Assembly (NCBI GenBank): GCA_020137815.1
Contig: CM035354.1
Coordinates: forward strand, 124,001 to 188,000
DNA: 64,000 nt
From: Hormiphora californensis
Lineage: Eukaryota > Ctenophora > Tentaculata > Cydippida > Pleurobrachiidae
Direction: 5' to 3'
Part shown: piece after piece, positions 34,901 to 46,132 of the stretch
How positions within the stretch are numbered: position 1 is the first letter of the stretch
Layout of the letters: each line of letters opens with the position of its first letter
Program-made: the position numbers and the translations under genes
The notes under the pieces: generated by a model
Database searches by the model: none
What the model saw: the letters and a program-made list of their open reading frames with translations, nothing else
What the model was told of the DNA's origin: nothing

Positions 34901-35776
34901 GGGGTGCCACTAAATCGAGGTGAGCCATATTTGGCCCATAAAAACCTATTTTATGCCCAAAATGCTATACTAAGACTAAAGACACCTCTAACTGTTATAT
35001 ATGCAATATTCATGTATTGATGACATGATCATTTCTGATTAGAAATAGAAAACTATCAAATAACTTTTTCAAAAAAATTATGAAAAATTTTCTAAGTTAT
35101 ACCAGCCCGTCTGATTTGTGTTTCGAATCGGTGCAGCTTCCTGGATGTCCTGTCTAATTAGCGGGTTCGAAACGAACCGATACGTGATACCATGCCGAAT
35201 CGGGGCACCCTAAGCGGGTGAGGAAGTACATATCAAAATTTCAAAATAACTTTTTTTCTCAAAATTTATGGGGAGCACCGATCAAAGTGCATTGACAATC
35301 GTACTGTAAAATTTTGCAAAAAAAAGTTTTAAATTTTTTTTAAAGGTATACCAGCCACGTCCGAATCGTGTTTCGAATCGGTACATCTTATCGCATGTCC
35401 TGCTGCTAATTAAACGGTTCGGAACGAATCGAAACGTGATCCCCATCGAATCGAAATTTTGACGCTTGATGAACTTATGATTTAATGACCCCATGGGGAT
35501 CACGTATCGGTTCCGAACCGTCTAATTAGCAGCAGGACATGCGATAAGATTCACTGATTCGAAACACGATTCGGACGTGGCTGGTATTCCTTTGAAAATT
35601 TCAAAAAAATTTCACAAAAAAAAATTCAAAAAAATTTTTGGGGGAAAAATATCTTGCCACTAAATCGGGGTGCCACTAAATCGGGGGCCACTAAATCGGG
35701 GTCCGACTGTATCACAATCCTCCTCTTCCAGATGCGAAATAACACCTCCAGTTTTGTTAATAAGAGAGCGGACATT
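31984..35776 (-). pseudogene. LINE B ORF2: AP endonuclease and reverse transcriptase, broken by a MITE and a frameshift
   Basis: The N-terminal part before the MITE (35776-35710) reads GTLNVRSLINKTGGVISHLE. After the MITE, from about 34844, it continues CLIQETFLKSTD (endonuclease QET box), GGGIGILFRDG, CNVYRPPYTP, IIAGDLNF and LGGTLDLVITT. The frame then shifts near 34320 and goes on with TTSDHFLVQFGI (endonuclease SDH box). Reverse transcriptase boxes follow: KAIVFPTIKN, NYRPVSNIPFLSKLLEKVVL, ICLDMSAAFDTVDHEKLL, GVPQGSLLGPILFLLYIE and LYADDSQLYVS with the intact catalytic YADD. The C-terminal part has the usual LPISYRLDFKACLIAYK and IWNELPLELRSI. This protein nicks target DNA and copies the element RNA. 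This copy cannot make an intact enzyme. Confidence 0.9.
34845..35709. mobile_element. pogo-like MITE nested in LINE B
   Basis: Ends CAGTCGGACCCCGATTTA and TAAATCGGGGTCCGACTG are perfect inverted repeats flanked by TA on both sides (34843-34844 and 35710-35711). Sub-terminal repeats of CCACTAAATCGGGG follow at each end. Its middle contains another palindrome, about 35345-35585, whose arms share CTAATTAGCAGCAGGACATG and TCGAATCGG-type sequences. No transposase. Removing it would rejoin the two halves of the endonuclease, so it landed after LINE B. Confidence 0.88.
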
Positions 35777-37017
35777 TAGTGTCCCAATCTTCCAAGTCTT
35801 TTCCTGTGTAGTTCCTCCTTGGTCCTCGTCCAGTACAGGTTTTTTTCCTCTTTGCTTACACCTGCAGTCCTCTCCATAAGCCGTGCTCGTTCATTGATGT
35901 AGGAAGGGCACCACATACTTGAAGCCGTATGGGTCTTCGAATACTTCTTGTCCTCTCTTGATCCTCCAACTTCACAGTTCACACATTTCATCCTACCAGT
36001 CTCGTTGTTCTTCTTTGCTCTACAGTCTTTCGTCTGATGCGATCCAGCACAGAAGCAGCATATTGGAGTATCCTTTTGGGGGCAGTAAATCGATCCTGCT
36101 ATATGCCCAAATCCTTGACAGTGAAAACACTGTATCACATGATACCTGTTCTTGACAAAGTGTTGCCGAAGACCCAAGTTGATCTTATCCCCGTTAGTAG
36201 ACAAAAGCCTCCGGATCTCTGGAGCCATCTGGATCACTGCATACCTGTCTCTTTCGCTCACAAACACCACCTTCAACTTCTTGTCCTCATGATAAAGTTT
36301 TCTGATATCCACATTCTTGTCCAAAATCGCTGCCAGGATAGTCTCCTTTTTCAGTAGGTCTGGGTCCAAATCATTTATAGTTACCTTTGGTTCAAGCTTC
36401 TTGGCCTCCTCTGAGAAAAATGACATGGAACAGTCCTGTGCAAGTGGAGTCAAAACTTTCTCTGCTTCCTTCATCTGGTCTTCATCAGGGAAATACAGCC
36501 GGGTATGGTCACTGTTCACTCTGGATCTCACCACCGGTATCGTCTTCAACGCAGTTTCCACTTTGGGTTTGACCTCATCAGTCCACTTCTTCGCACAGAA
36601 TCCTGGCCCTCCTTCCTCATTGATGCCAGTTTTAATATTCACATAGTGTTTCATCGTAGGTGTAACCGGTTCCTCTGGATCACCACCACCAATATCACTT
36701 CTACTATTCTCCATAGGTTTGACCAAAGCAGAGATAGTGGAAACCAGATCCTTGTGCAGCTTTGCAAACGACTCTTTCAGATCAGTCTGGTCTCCAGGAA
36801 CAGAAAACGGTGCCGACGCCGGAAGCATGTTGTAACAGGCTTTGAGAAGATGCCACAACTGAGGTTTATGGACAGACGACGGACAAACAGTGTCACCCCT
36901 CCCAAGGCACACTAACAAATCACTACCCTTATAATCATTACTAAATACTTCTCCTGCTAACAGGTCTTCAAAATCACTCTTAGTGATACATATGTCATAA
37001 TTACTCGTAACGGTCAT
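35776..37017 (-). CDS. LINE B ORF1, Gag-like zinc-knuckle protein
   Basis: Intact 413-residue frame. The middle third is charged (KKLEPKVTINDLDPDLLKKE) and the C-terminal third holds two cysteine clusters, CFHCQGFGHIAGSIYC and CCFCAGSHQTKDC, in zinc-knuckle spacing, followed by CVNCEVGG. This layout matches Gag-like ORF1 proteins of Jockey/CR1-group LINEs that coat the element RNA. It precedes ORF2 and overlaps its probable start. LINE A's ORF1 starts instead with a PHD-like finger. Confidence 0.85.
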   Translation of the reverse strand: MTVTSNYDICITKSDFEDLLAGEVFSNDYKGSDLLVCLGRGDTVCPSSVHKPQLWHLLKACYNMLPASAPFSVPGDQTDLKESFAKLHKDLVSTISALVKPMENSRSDIGGGDPEEPVTPTMKHYVNIKTGINEEGGPGFCAKKWTDEVKPKVETALKTIPVVRSRVNSDHTRLYFPDEDQMKEAEKVLTPLAQDCSMSFFSEEAKKLEPKVTINDLDPDLLKKETILAAILDKNVDIRKLYHEDKKLKVVFVSERDRYAVIQMAPEIRRLLSTNGDKINLGLRQHFVKNRYHVIQCFHCQGFGHIAGSIYCPQKDTPICCFCAGSHQTKDCRAKKNNETGRMKCVNCEVGGSREDKKYSKTHTASSMWCPSYINERARLMERTAGVSKEEKNLYWTRTKEELHRKRLGRLGH

Positions 37018-37364
37018 CCTAAAACACCCGTTGCACGCCGGCCAACAACAAACTCTTCACTGATATCACTCGTAAGTTAAGTTAAAGTAGGCCTAACAGA
37101 GATCTAAAAGATTAGAGAATAGATGCTAACACAGTTATCAGGAACGATTGACGGCAAACTCAAATTAATTTGTTTAAAGTAGTGTTGAAAAGTTTGAAAG
37201 CATAATAATTAATTGTGAAATAGTACATGTGTGGGTCGTGGGGTTTCACTCCACTGCATATTATATGACCTAACTATTTATCCAACGTGGTAAACCACAT
37301 AGAAGACTGGGGAGAAGATTGTGATACTGATGAAAGTACTGATGAAATTGTTTCAATAGAAAAG

Positions 37365-37456
37365 TTGGTGACGCGGTCACCCCTACACTAGGGCCGCGCG
37401 AAGCGCGGCAAACGAAGCCGGCGAAGCCGGCTGAGTGTAGGGGATCTAATCACCAA
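37365..37456. repeat. cloverleaf-forming repeat family B, copy 2
   Basis: Left arm TTGGTGACGCGGTCACCCCT, followed by ACACT, and right arm AGTGTAGGGGATCTAATCACC. Hairpins: GCCGCGC-GAA-GCGCGGC and AGCCGGC-GAA-GCCGGCT. Within the left arm GGTGAC-GCG-GTCACC is itself a perfect hairpin. The GC-GAA-GC cores equal the exceptionally stable DNA mini-hairpin GCGAAGC. Confidence 0.88.
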
Positions 37457-37924
37457 ATAGAAAAGTAAAATATAGTTCTCTCCACAACTGAAGATGACTG
37501 ACATAGTTCAGCCTAAAACTTTACATAATATACCTGGACAGACTACTAGTATGTAGTACAAATTTAGGTAGCAATATATGACAGTATTATGGTCTATCTA
37601 TATGGTGAAGCTTTACGTAAACACGCAGTACAATCTTTAAAGACTAATGACAAACGACAGCATATGTAAAGCAAGACTGAGTTGTGTAGGAAACAATATT
37701 GGGTGTACAAACTCAACAAATCTTCATGTCTCAAGATTCGTTTCAAATTCAGACCATTAATAGGATTAAGAAAACTTTGCAGGTTCAACAACTTTTCTTT
37801 CAGATGTATTGTACGCTATTCGCTAATACTCGCCTTCAATTACTCTTTATGTATGCGTATCTGAAGTCCTTATAAGTATATTAGTTAGTCCAAATGGCAT
37901 ATAATATACGGCGTGGGTCTATCA

Positions 37925-37990
37925 TGCCAATGCTCTGACCACAGTTCTGACCACAGAATCTGAATAGGGTCAGGCCAATGCTCGGACAGG
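37925..37990 (+). repeat. TCAGGCCAATGCTCTGAC-type dispersed repeat
   Basis: Two same-direction boxes, ATGCCAATGCTCTGACCACA and GTCAGGCCAATGCTCGGACA, flank a short middle. Confidence 0.65.
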
Positions 37991-39611
37991 CGTGGGTAGT
38001 TGTGAACAAATTTGATCTAAGAAAAACACTAAATAGAAACAATGGTCTGCTGTAATTTACTAAACTTTATTGGCCGATCCAAGTCAAATATAACTTCTTT
38101 GCATACCGATAAAGCTTTTAACAAAGGACTAGCAGAGTTTACAATATGTAATATTAGCATGTCTGGCTCCTACCGCAGAAAGCCTAACAAAAGATGGATC
38201 TGTTATTATACTGGTGTCATGGAGAACTATGACTATAGTTAGGAGGATAAAGGCTGCCCCACTAACATAACAACTCACACATGGGGAGCTGTCATTTGTG
38301 AGAGAGTGAGATAGAGTGAGATAGATATGTGAGAGAAAGGGAGAATGAGAGAGACAGAGGGAGAGACAGAGCTGAGGGAGATAGTTAGAGAGTGATATAG
38401 AGAGGGGAGAGTGAGACAGAGGGAAAGAGAGGCCGAGTGAGATAGAGTGAGAAATTACGTGACATAGACAGATAGATAGAGAGATTAATTGAGAGACTGA
38501 GAGAGAGAGAGAGAGAAAGACATTTAGGGGCCTTACAAACACAGCTAATACTATATGAGGGAAATAGTGAATAGAAGGAAACTATCAATAACATGTTGGA
38601 GCTAGCTAGATTAAAATAAACATGAGGGTCCAGTGGGCACAAAGCCAAAATCGCCCCGCCACAGTGGCTATCTATAGCAAATTAAGACGAATTTAAAAGT
38701 ATCATATTCATTTAGGTCTGCGGTTAATACTTTGAATTGAGTTACAAAATTGAGAAGTGAGAGATTGGACAGAATAAATATTAAAGCTTTCGTCATCCAC
38801 ATGAGTATCATGCTGCAGTAGATTTTCGTGGAATCTTATTTGCCTGAATGAATTAAGCAACATACATCTCCTGGATCTCCCTCGAAATTCTATTCTGTGG
38901 CCCAGTTGTAAAAGCTGTAACCGCGATACACTACACACCCTGGGCCACACTGATACGTGTGAATCACACTGTGGCACTGTGATTGTGTGTGTGTTCAATT
39001 GTCCTTCGTCAAATAATAAAAAGAAAGAGAGCTTATGAAACTACCACCTCTAGTTCTAATATATATCTTCTCTATCCAGATGGCATTGCCAGCTGTTTCA
39101 CGAGCGAGTGATCTCTCAATTCAGTTACGCTCTTGAGTCTATGACATAAATCGGCATATGGTGAATTGAAACAACAAAAAAGCCGTTAAGATAGCGGATT
39201 GGTTTGATATCAGATAAGACTATTGTTGCTGTCAAGTGGCAGTGATTTTTGGTCTGCTCAGGCACGCGTGGGGTGAGTCATCCAAGCCTGAGAAACAAAA
39301 ACAAGGCTGGGGAGGTGGTTTGAGTAAGTGGTCCTAGCTCCCACGTAAGATAAAATACTCGTAATTCAAATAATTCTGTTTTGTGCAGATAAACTCAAGT
39401 TGTAATTAAGAAGATAAGGTCTGCCCATGTTTACATCATACATTTACAGCATGTTGAGAGAGACAGCAATAATACACTCACATGAAATTCCCCGCACAAA
39501 ACTTGTAGGTCCTCTAAATGTATAAAGGCCATTAAGTGTACAACTACCTCTCACTGAAGCCATGCTACTCAGCAAAAATCTCTTGAAAGGATAGTGACAT
39601 GTTGTGTACAT

Positions 39612-39695
39612 CTGTCAGGCCAATGCCCTGACCACAGTTCTTGCGCTCATTTGAGAGAAATGAGAATAGGGTCAGGCCAATGCTCTGACATGTGT
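39612..39695 (+). repeat. TCAGGCCAATGCTCTGAC-type dispersed repeat
   Basis: Boxes TGTCAGGCCAATGCCCTGAC and GTCAGGCCAATGCTCTGACA in the same orientation, with a partly paired centre. A partial copy follows near 39709-39760. Confidence 0.7.
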
Positions 39696-40878
39696 ACATT
39701 TCATAGATTCTCTGTCAGATCATTGGCCTCAAAGCGCGAGAACATGGGCCTGACAGTAGATTCTTTGACTGAAGTGTGCGTCATATGTAGGTACGTAGGT
39801 CACACATGTTTAAAGGATGGCTCATGATCAGATTCAAATTATTCAAAGGTTGTTGTCGTAGTAATGGTCAATACTGTTGAATTGAGAATTCCCTTGATTA
39901 ATTTGACATCTAGTCGAATGAACATGTAGCTGTATAAAGTATGTAATATTAGCTGTATGACCCAGACGAATCACTCATATCAACATGACAAAATGAGCAT
40001 AATTTGTGCGTCAGAGTGTATGATGTGTAACCGTTTATATCTATATGAGAACGAACGTCTGATGAGAGAACTAGGACAGATAAAATTATGGAAAACGGGA
40101 GATAATAAGCAGAGATTTGTGGAAAACGGGAGATAATTAGTTCACATAAAAGTGATCGGGAACGACCTACAAAGCAAACTAGGAAGTGGGAACTTGGGAG
40201 ACAATGTCGAGAATATTATAATTATAATATCGAGTGTATCAAATTATATTCTTCTGTCGCGTGAAATTGCTTCAGTCGGTGATCATTGATCATTGAGACT
40301 CATTGTCGGTGTTGCGTAATATTATGTTGAGTTAGTAACTCAATGAGTTACTCGACAAGTTATATTATGTTTTCCAACTGCATGTCATTCAGTTAAAACA
40401 ATCTCTGTTGGCGACAAATGGATTAGGAACTCGTATACAGCAAAAAAAGATGGCTAGATGTAGAACATAACAAGCAAAAATGAAACAAGCAAAGTTAAAC
40501 ATATAACGTGCAAGAAGGACTTTTTAAAATGTGCCTCTCTAGAGCTTGGTACAATCGAAGCTTTGCAAAGACATTTTGGACAAGGATAATGCGAACAGGG
40601 GTATCTGCCAGTATACCTCATTGAGTAATACTGTATGCGGCATACTCAATAAGGCATACCGCCACACCAATTTAAAACTCTACGAAATGAAAATATTGCG
40701 GGTAAATGGCAATATTATTGCCGCATAAATATCAAACTTGCATGCATCAGAGCATGCGCAGAGAGAGAGAGAGAGAGACGAAGGGATGTGTATAGGCTCT
40801 GTATAATGAGGGGTAAGAGGAGTCTCCTTAATGTTTCCTCTCTCAATCTCCTGGAGAGAGGGAGGAAGACAAAAGGAA

Positions 40879-40957
40879 GCTGTCAGGCCAATGCTCTGAC
40901 CACAGTTCTCGCGCGCTCCGCGAGAAGCGAGAATGGGTCAGGCCAATGCTCTGACAG
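40879..40957 (+). repeat. TCAGGCCAATGCTCTGAC-type dispersed repeat, best copy
   Basis: Two identical boxes GTCAGGCCAATGCTCTGAC in the same orientation flank a hairpin TTCTCGC..GCGAGAA. Each box also has paired ends (GTCAG/CTGAC). The unit is 77 bp. Confidence 0.75.
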
Positions 40958-42223
40958 AAAGGAAGAGAAAAAGGTAAACATTGCACGCATATGATGAAAC
41001 CGATTAATAACACTTTCTAACTAAATATCGGGGAATAATCCTTTATCTCGCAATTCGCATGCATCCAACACGGTGTGTGTTTGAAGTAAGGTCATTAGTT
41101 AATAGTTTGATGACATATCCACGGAATTCTCGTGTCTCACTTACCCGCCCTTATTCTGTCTGGCGGCGCCAGACAGCCCTTATTCATGATTATGGGAATT
41201 CCAAGAAAACTGAAATATTCACGAAACAGAATGAGCATGTGGCTTACTAATACTATTTTCAAAAAGCTCTGCCTCAGGCAGTGCCTGGCGACGCCGACCC
41301 GATCCGGATCTGGCGACGCCAGACAACCGATTATTTGATTACGTCAGGCGCGATGACGCGCATCTTGACAAAGTACTGTCCTGGACGCGCAGCGTGGGAA
41401 ATTGGGACCAGGGTGCCTGAGGTTGAAAACAGAATCAATACCGGAAGTTGGTAGAACTTTGCCGGTATGGAGGAACAGTTTGGATCGGGCATCCTCACTG
41501 CACATGTAACCGATGCTGGGAGTTCTTGTAGGATCAAATCTGAGAGTTAACAGGGTTTGCCGTTTGTCACTGCCGGACAGTTTAGTGCGACATAAAAGGT
41601 CTGAGATTGCTGAGAGATGTACAGTACATTGTAGTACAATTTGTACCGAGAAAGATATTGTCTTTCAGCAACCTCTTTTGTTTGGCAAAATAAAATTGTC
41701 AAGTTTTGTAGAAACGTTAATACTAGCGTAACATAACAATAATATGGGGGGTAATTAATATACGAACAGTGTATTTCTGCAAATGTCAACACATACAAGT
41801 CACATACATATGACGTGCAACTATAGTCCTATGTGTAATATACGGAATAATAAAAGGTCCAAAATTCGTCAAATAAATCCATCATGTTGCTTTTATCAAA
41901 CACAAGATGCCTCCTTTTTTATCTCTCACGTTTTCAATTTTCTTCCATCTTCATCGACAAATTACGGAGTGTTTAAAAACAAACAACAAGACCTTTCTGA
42001 TTCTTCTGATTATATTCACACACAAACAAATTGTTCGGTTCAAGCCGCTATTATTCTTCAGAACGGTGATGTAATTATTTGGGCAAGAACAAAAAGTGAA
42101 AACTTATTAACAGCTCTGATCTCAGCTCCGGACTGAAGAGAGCTGAAATTGCACACAAACATTATACAAAGAAATGTGCATATAACTTGATTTACAACGT
42201 ATATTTCTCTCTGCAAGAGATGC

Positions 42224-43039
42224 TCAAACAAGGGATGATTTGGGTAGGATAGGGGTGAGAGCGGCAGGGGTCATCTCTCCTGACGGCCCGGCCTCAGCAG
42301 CATCCTCTTCAATAACAAGCCGTTTCACATTCCCATCATCTTGGCGGAGTAGGAGGGTAGGGGATGTAGGGTGCATGGGGGTGACAGCATTCAGGGGGAT
42401 TTTCTTCTTAGGTTGGGGAGTTATGAACTCGATAGGAGGGCTGGGTGGGGTTGGTTGGGATGGAGTAGTGGGGGTAACATCTCCATCCTCCTCAACCGCA
42501 GTTACACCTCGCAGTATCTCCAGACTGGTCGGCCTCTTCTTTGCAGCCTCCGCAGCCCGAGATTTCTCCATGGCCTTCCGGGCATTAGAAATGGCATCCA
42601 TCCACTGTTTTTTAGTGCCACTCTGTACGGACAGTTGGTGGCCGGTTGATTCGTGGTCGCTGACTCTCATGAAGTTCTTGGAGACTTCCCCGCCCGTTGT
42701 GCTGAAGGTCCTCTTGAAGCTGCCCCCAACCCGAACCTCGGGGAGATCTTCCACACAGATATCCGACACAGGGATGGGCTGTCTGTAAACCTGCGGAGGA
42801 AGGAGGGTTAGTGGGGATTCAACACCAAAATCGTGATATTATGATACTCTTTGCCGAGAATTGTTGCCTTGATTTTAATTGATCAAGGCAGAGTGTCAAG
42901 CGACTGAAGCCTTGATAGATGTTAGCTTTGTTTGGGGCAGTTGCATGTTGTTTTTGACAAAACGGGCTACTGCCTGAGGGTCAATTATTAACAGTCCTTA
43001 GTACAATAGTGTAGTACACAGCATGTAAACAAGTGAGAG

Positions 43040-43088
<49 letters not shown>

Positions 43089-45869
43089 AGGTAAGGGCGG
43101 GGCTAATGAGGTCGTCTAGAGTTTGAAGGGCGTCACTTGGAGGTACAAGCGTCAAATTTCTACACTCAAGTTCAGAGACAGAGCTCTAACTGACAACCAA
43201 GAATTAAAATTGTTCTATGTTTTCTGTTCACTGATCATGCAAGATGAGATGAAGGGATAAAACCAAAACAAACCTGATAATGAGTTTTCTCCTGCTTCTG
43301 TAGCTGGCGACTCAACACGAACACCGTATCAAATAAAAGGGCGTGCAGTTTCTGAAAAAAAGAAGGAAGATGTCAGTTTCATTTCAAAAAGGTTTGAACG
43401 AGGCAAAATGACAAACTCCCCGGCATTTATATTTCAGTTTCTTACCGTTCCGTTCTTGTTTTTGATAGGTCCATCACAGAGAAGGACAGAGGCAGAATGA
43501 ATCTCGGGTGTGTTGTGTCGTTCCTGGAGGAACACTAGCCTGCTCTTGAACTTATTACACTGGGGATAGGGGTGTTGGTTAGGAGTGTGTAATGTGTATG
43601 TTATGATGGGGGTGTTGGTTAGGGGTGTGTTGGTTATACAGAGGGTAGCAAGGAGATGATACTAAACATATTGTGGGGGAGGGGGAAGAAGCACTATTTT
43701 CTAATTTAAAGGCAGATGATATTTTAGTGGACTGCCCCCCTTGAGAGAGATAACGAACTCACCTTTGCCTGTCCAGTAGCTTTATCTACCACACCAAGGA
43801 CCTTGTGTAGCCGTTCAATGGACGACTGAAGGCCGATCTTATCAGCATGGGTTGGAACCGTCATCTTGATGATGTTCTTAATCAACAGCACATACTGAAA
43901 GGGGGGGGGGGGGCTTTAGAAGATCAACAAAGTGGGTAAACTTGAGGTAGGAGAATCAACCAACTGATGAAACTCAAAACATGGGATGTGATTTCGATTC
44001 TGTGCCCTAATAGCTAAGTCCTACAAGACACATGTTCTTACCTTGGGTAGACGTCGTCTGGGTGTATCCAAGAAACTCCACAGATCAAGTTTCCGGGAAA
44101 AAGATGAAGATCGACATCTTTCAAGGAAATCAGCAACTGCTGGTTTGGTGGCGATATTATCTAGAACCTCTTTTGCGTAGATCTGGTTGCTACAGTAACG
44201 GGAGTAACAACCCAGCTTGGGCACCTGACAGGGGTAAAATGCTACTAAAAGGGTGGTTCAAGGTTCAATTCACGCATGTCTCCTTGTTTTGTAGCACGGT
44301 GAAACGGGGGTGAAATAGGGTCGAGCAAGGCAAATGTCTCCTTGATTTAACTGTACATAACTATTCAATCTTACCCAGCGAGATATCGTCTCTGAGATAG
44401 TATCATATACTCCTATCTGGTTCCTTAGTCCCTCTAGATCGTCCACTAGCTGCTGGTGAACCTGTGATGGAATCATGTTAACCAAACATACTAAATAAAC
44501 ATATTAACTGATTTTAAACTGGTCAATAACTACGCAAGATTGTAACTAACCTCAATCAGCTGTTCGATATTCCCAAAGATATATCCCATCTCCTCCTCCG
44601 AGACCAAACCAAGCTGCTTCATAGGACCATGAAATACCCTCTGAACAAGGCTCAGGTCTTCGACCAGCTCCTTTTCACCCTGCAAAAGATATAGTTATAG
44701 TAACACGTCAGAGCGTACAATATACTGGTTCAAGCAGAACTGTTTTGTTCAAACTATTTTTAGGAGGGTCGATCAAGGCAAATGCAGAACGGTACATTAG
44801 AGTAAATATCAAAACTTAAAAGAAGCCCAAGTATGGTATTTTTAGTTTGGGGATTACTTTAGCTAAACTTTGTTGCACTAATTGTTAATATGTTAATTGT
44901 GATTAGTCTCACCTGGAGCAGCTCATAAATCGCCTCCTGTCTCCGTATCAGGGCTGGGGGCATGTGCTCTAGAACAAACGGGTCTACTGTATTTTGCCAC
45001 ACCATGTGCTCACGAGTCTTGGATGGGGTCAGGGCAGGGCCGGTGTATGGTTTTATGAAGTCGTTACTAGGAGACCTGAAAACAGGGGAGAAGGGTGTAA
45101 AATCGGGTTGCTGAATTTTATGGTTCTAACCCTCCTTTACAGAGAGTGGGTCGAACAAGGCAAGGATTTCAATATTGGCCGTAGGGGGTAATACACAGAT
45201 CACACATATTATATTGTGTCTGGTTATATTTTTGTGTGCCACTTACCGGACCATACGAAGACTATTAGTTCGGCTGAGGGTGGCAGACTTAGTTCGTCCT
45301 GGTGTTATGACAACATTACTGAGGTTCACCCCAATACTACCGTGCCTCTTTCGTTTACTGTTACTGTCATTCAGATCTTCACACATCTTCCTTTTCCGTT
45401 TCATCTTCTCTTTCAACTGAGGGAGAGAGGTAGAGATAGGGGAGAAATATATAACAGTGAGAGAGAAAGATAAAGGAGAAATAACTTGATACAAATAGTG
45501 AAAGAATACTGGGGGGTAGGTAGAGAACTGCATTTTAAACCATACCTTGTTTTTGATCGAGTAGATACCACCGGATAAAGATGCGATACTAGATCGAGAT
45601 GTAATGGAAGATATACTGTTTACACTTCTGAGACTGCTATTACTACTCTTTCGCTTTAGTGGCCGCCTGAGACAGAATGGTGTTAGTATTTCAAATGATG
45701 TAAGGATTCAACCGACGCGGCGGTCGATGTTTTGAAAAGAAGTCACGAAATCAAAGAGTTGATTGGGGTGCAGTTGTTGAGTAAGGGGTGATAGACCTCC
45801 TCCACTCAAGTCTCAACAACCAAAAAGGAGAGGGACTCACAGGGCGGGATGCTCTAGAACACGATCCAT
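42224..45869 (-). CDS. NET1: NET1/ARHGEF3-type RhoGEF
   Basis: RhoA-type exchange factor with a nuclear-targeted N-terminus. Minus-strand exons: 45869-45841, 45666-45546, 45416-45247, 45075-44913, 44679-44551, 44461-44375, 44224-44042, 43894-43763, 43559-43446, 43351-43274 and 42790-42224. Every phase matches, giving 590 residues, close to human NET1. Basic NLS-like clusters: LKRKSSNSS and KMKRKRK..SKRKRHG. DH is at about 145-335 (RRQEAIYELLQGEKELVEDL, FLERCRSSSFSRKLDLWSFL, VLLIKNIIK). PH is at about 345-465 (YQVYRQPIPVSDICVEDLPE, then a Trp in KKQWMDAISNARK). It ends SSLV, a class I PDZ ligand in the place where vertebrate NET1 has one. The tail between (470-585) is Pro/Thr-rich. Introns carry the GGGTCGAGCAAGG repeat. 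The DH signature and YRQPIPV block make the family call firm; NET1 versus ARHGEF3 is open. Confidence 0.95.
43031..43084. repeat. (GA)n microsatellite in a NET1-like intron
   Basis: Pure GA array in the intron between exons 10 and 11. Confidence 0.95.
44285..44336 (+). repeat. dispersed short intronic repeat, GGGTCGAGCAAGGCAAA type
   Basis: GCACGGTGAAACGG then GGGTCGAGCAAGGCAAAT. Other copies in this gene's introns are at 44762-44782 and 45130-45165. Confidence 0.65.
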
Positions 45870-46040
45870 GATGTACTACCGCAATATGGGCTAAATAGAT
45901 CGGGAAGTCAAGAAACGAACTCAATCGAGAGTTCAGGAAAATGGGCTAATTGTTAACTGTCAAGAGCAGTAGATGGACAATGGATTAGAGTAGTTCTGCA
46001 GAACAAAAGCAACGTTGGAGTTTAGGTAATTGCAAGTCAG

Positions 46041-46131
<91 letters not shown>
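46041..46131. repeat. (GA)n microsatellite upstream of the NET1-like gene
   Basis: About 90 bp of GA, roughly 170 bp upstream of the start codon, possibly in the promoter or 5' UTR. Confidence 0.95.

Positions 46132-46132
<1 letters not shown>

Larger units (their letters stand above)
31636..37200 (-). mobile_element. LINE B, near full-length CR1/L2-type retrotransposon
   Basis: Read on the minus strand: 5' leader (37200-37020), ORF1, overlapping ORF2 with endonuclease and reverse transcriptase, a 3' UTR and an (ATT)n tail at about 31636-31662. An 865-bp MITE interrupts ORF2 and one frameshift lies in the endonuclease. Otherwise frames are open, so this copy is young compared with LINE A. 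The 5' leader is nearly identical to that of LINE A, which places the two in one lineage. Confidence 0.92.
37457..42223. other. gene-free stretch between LINE B and the NET1-like gene
   Basis: I find no convincing exon on either strand. It holds GA-rich runs at 38290-38515, several dispersed repeats (37925, 39614, 40881, 41157, 41284), and the probable 3' UTR of the NET1-like gene in its last few hundred bases. Confidence 0.45.

Noticed and set aside
42240-42788. 182-codon plus-strand frame opposite the NET1-like last exon
   Set aside because: The minus-strand frame has clear PH-domain similarity, and the plus-strand frame is compositionally its shadow.
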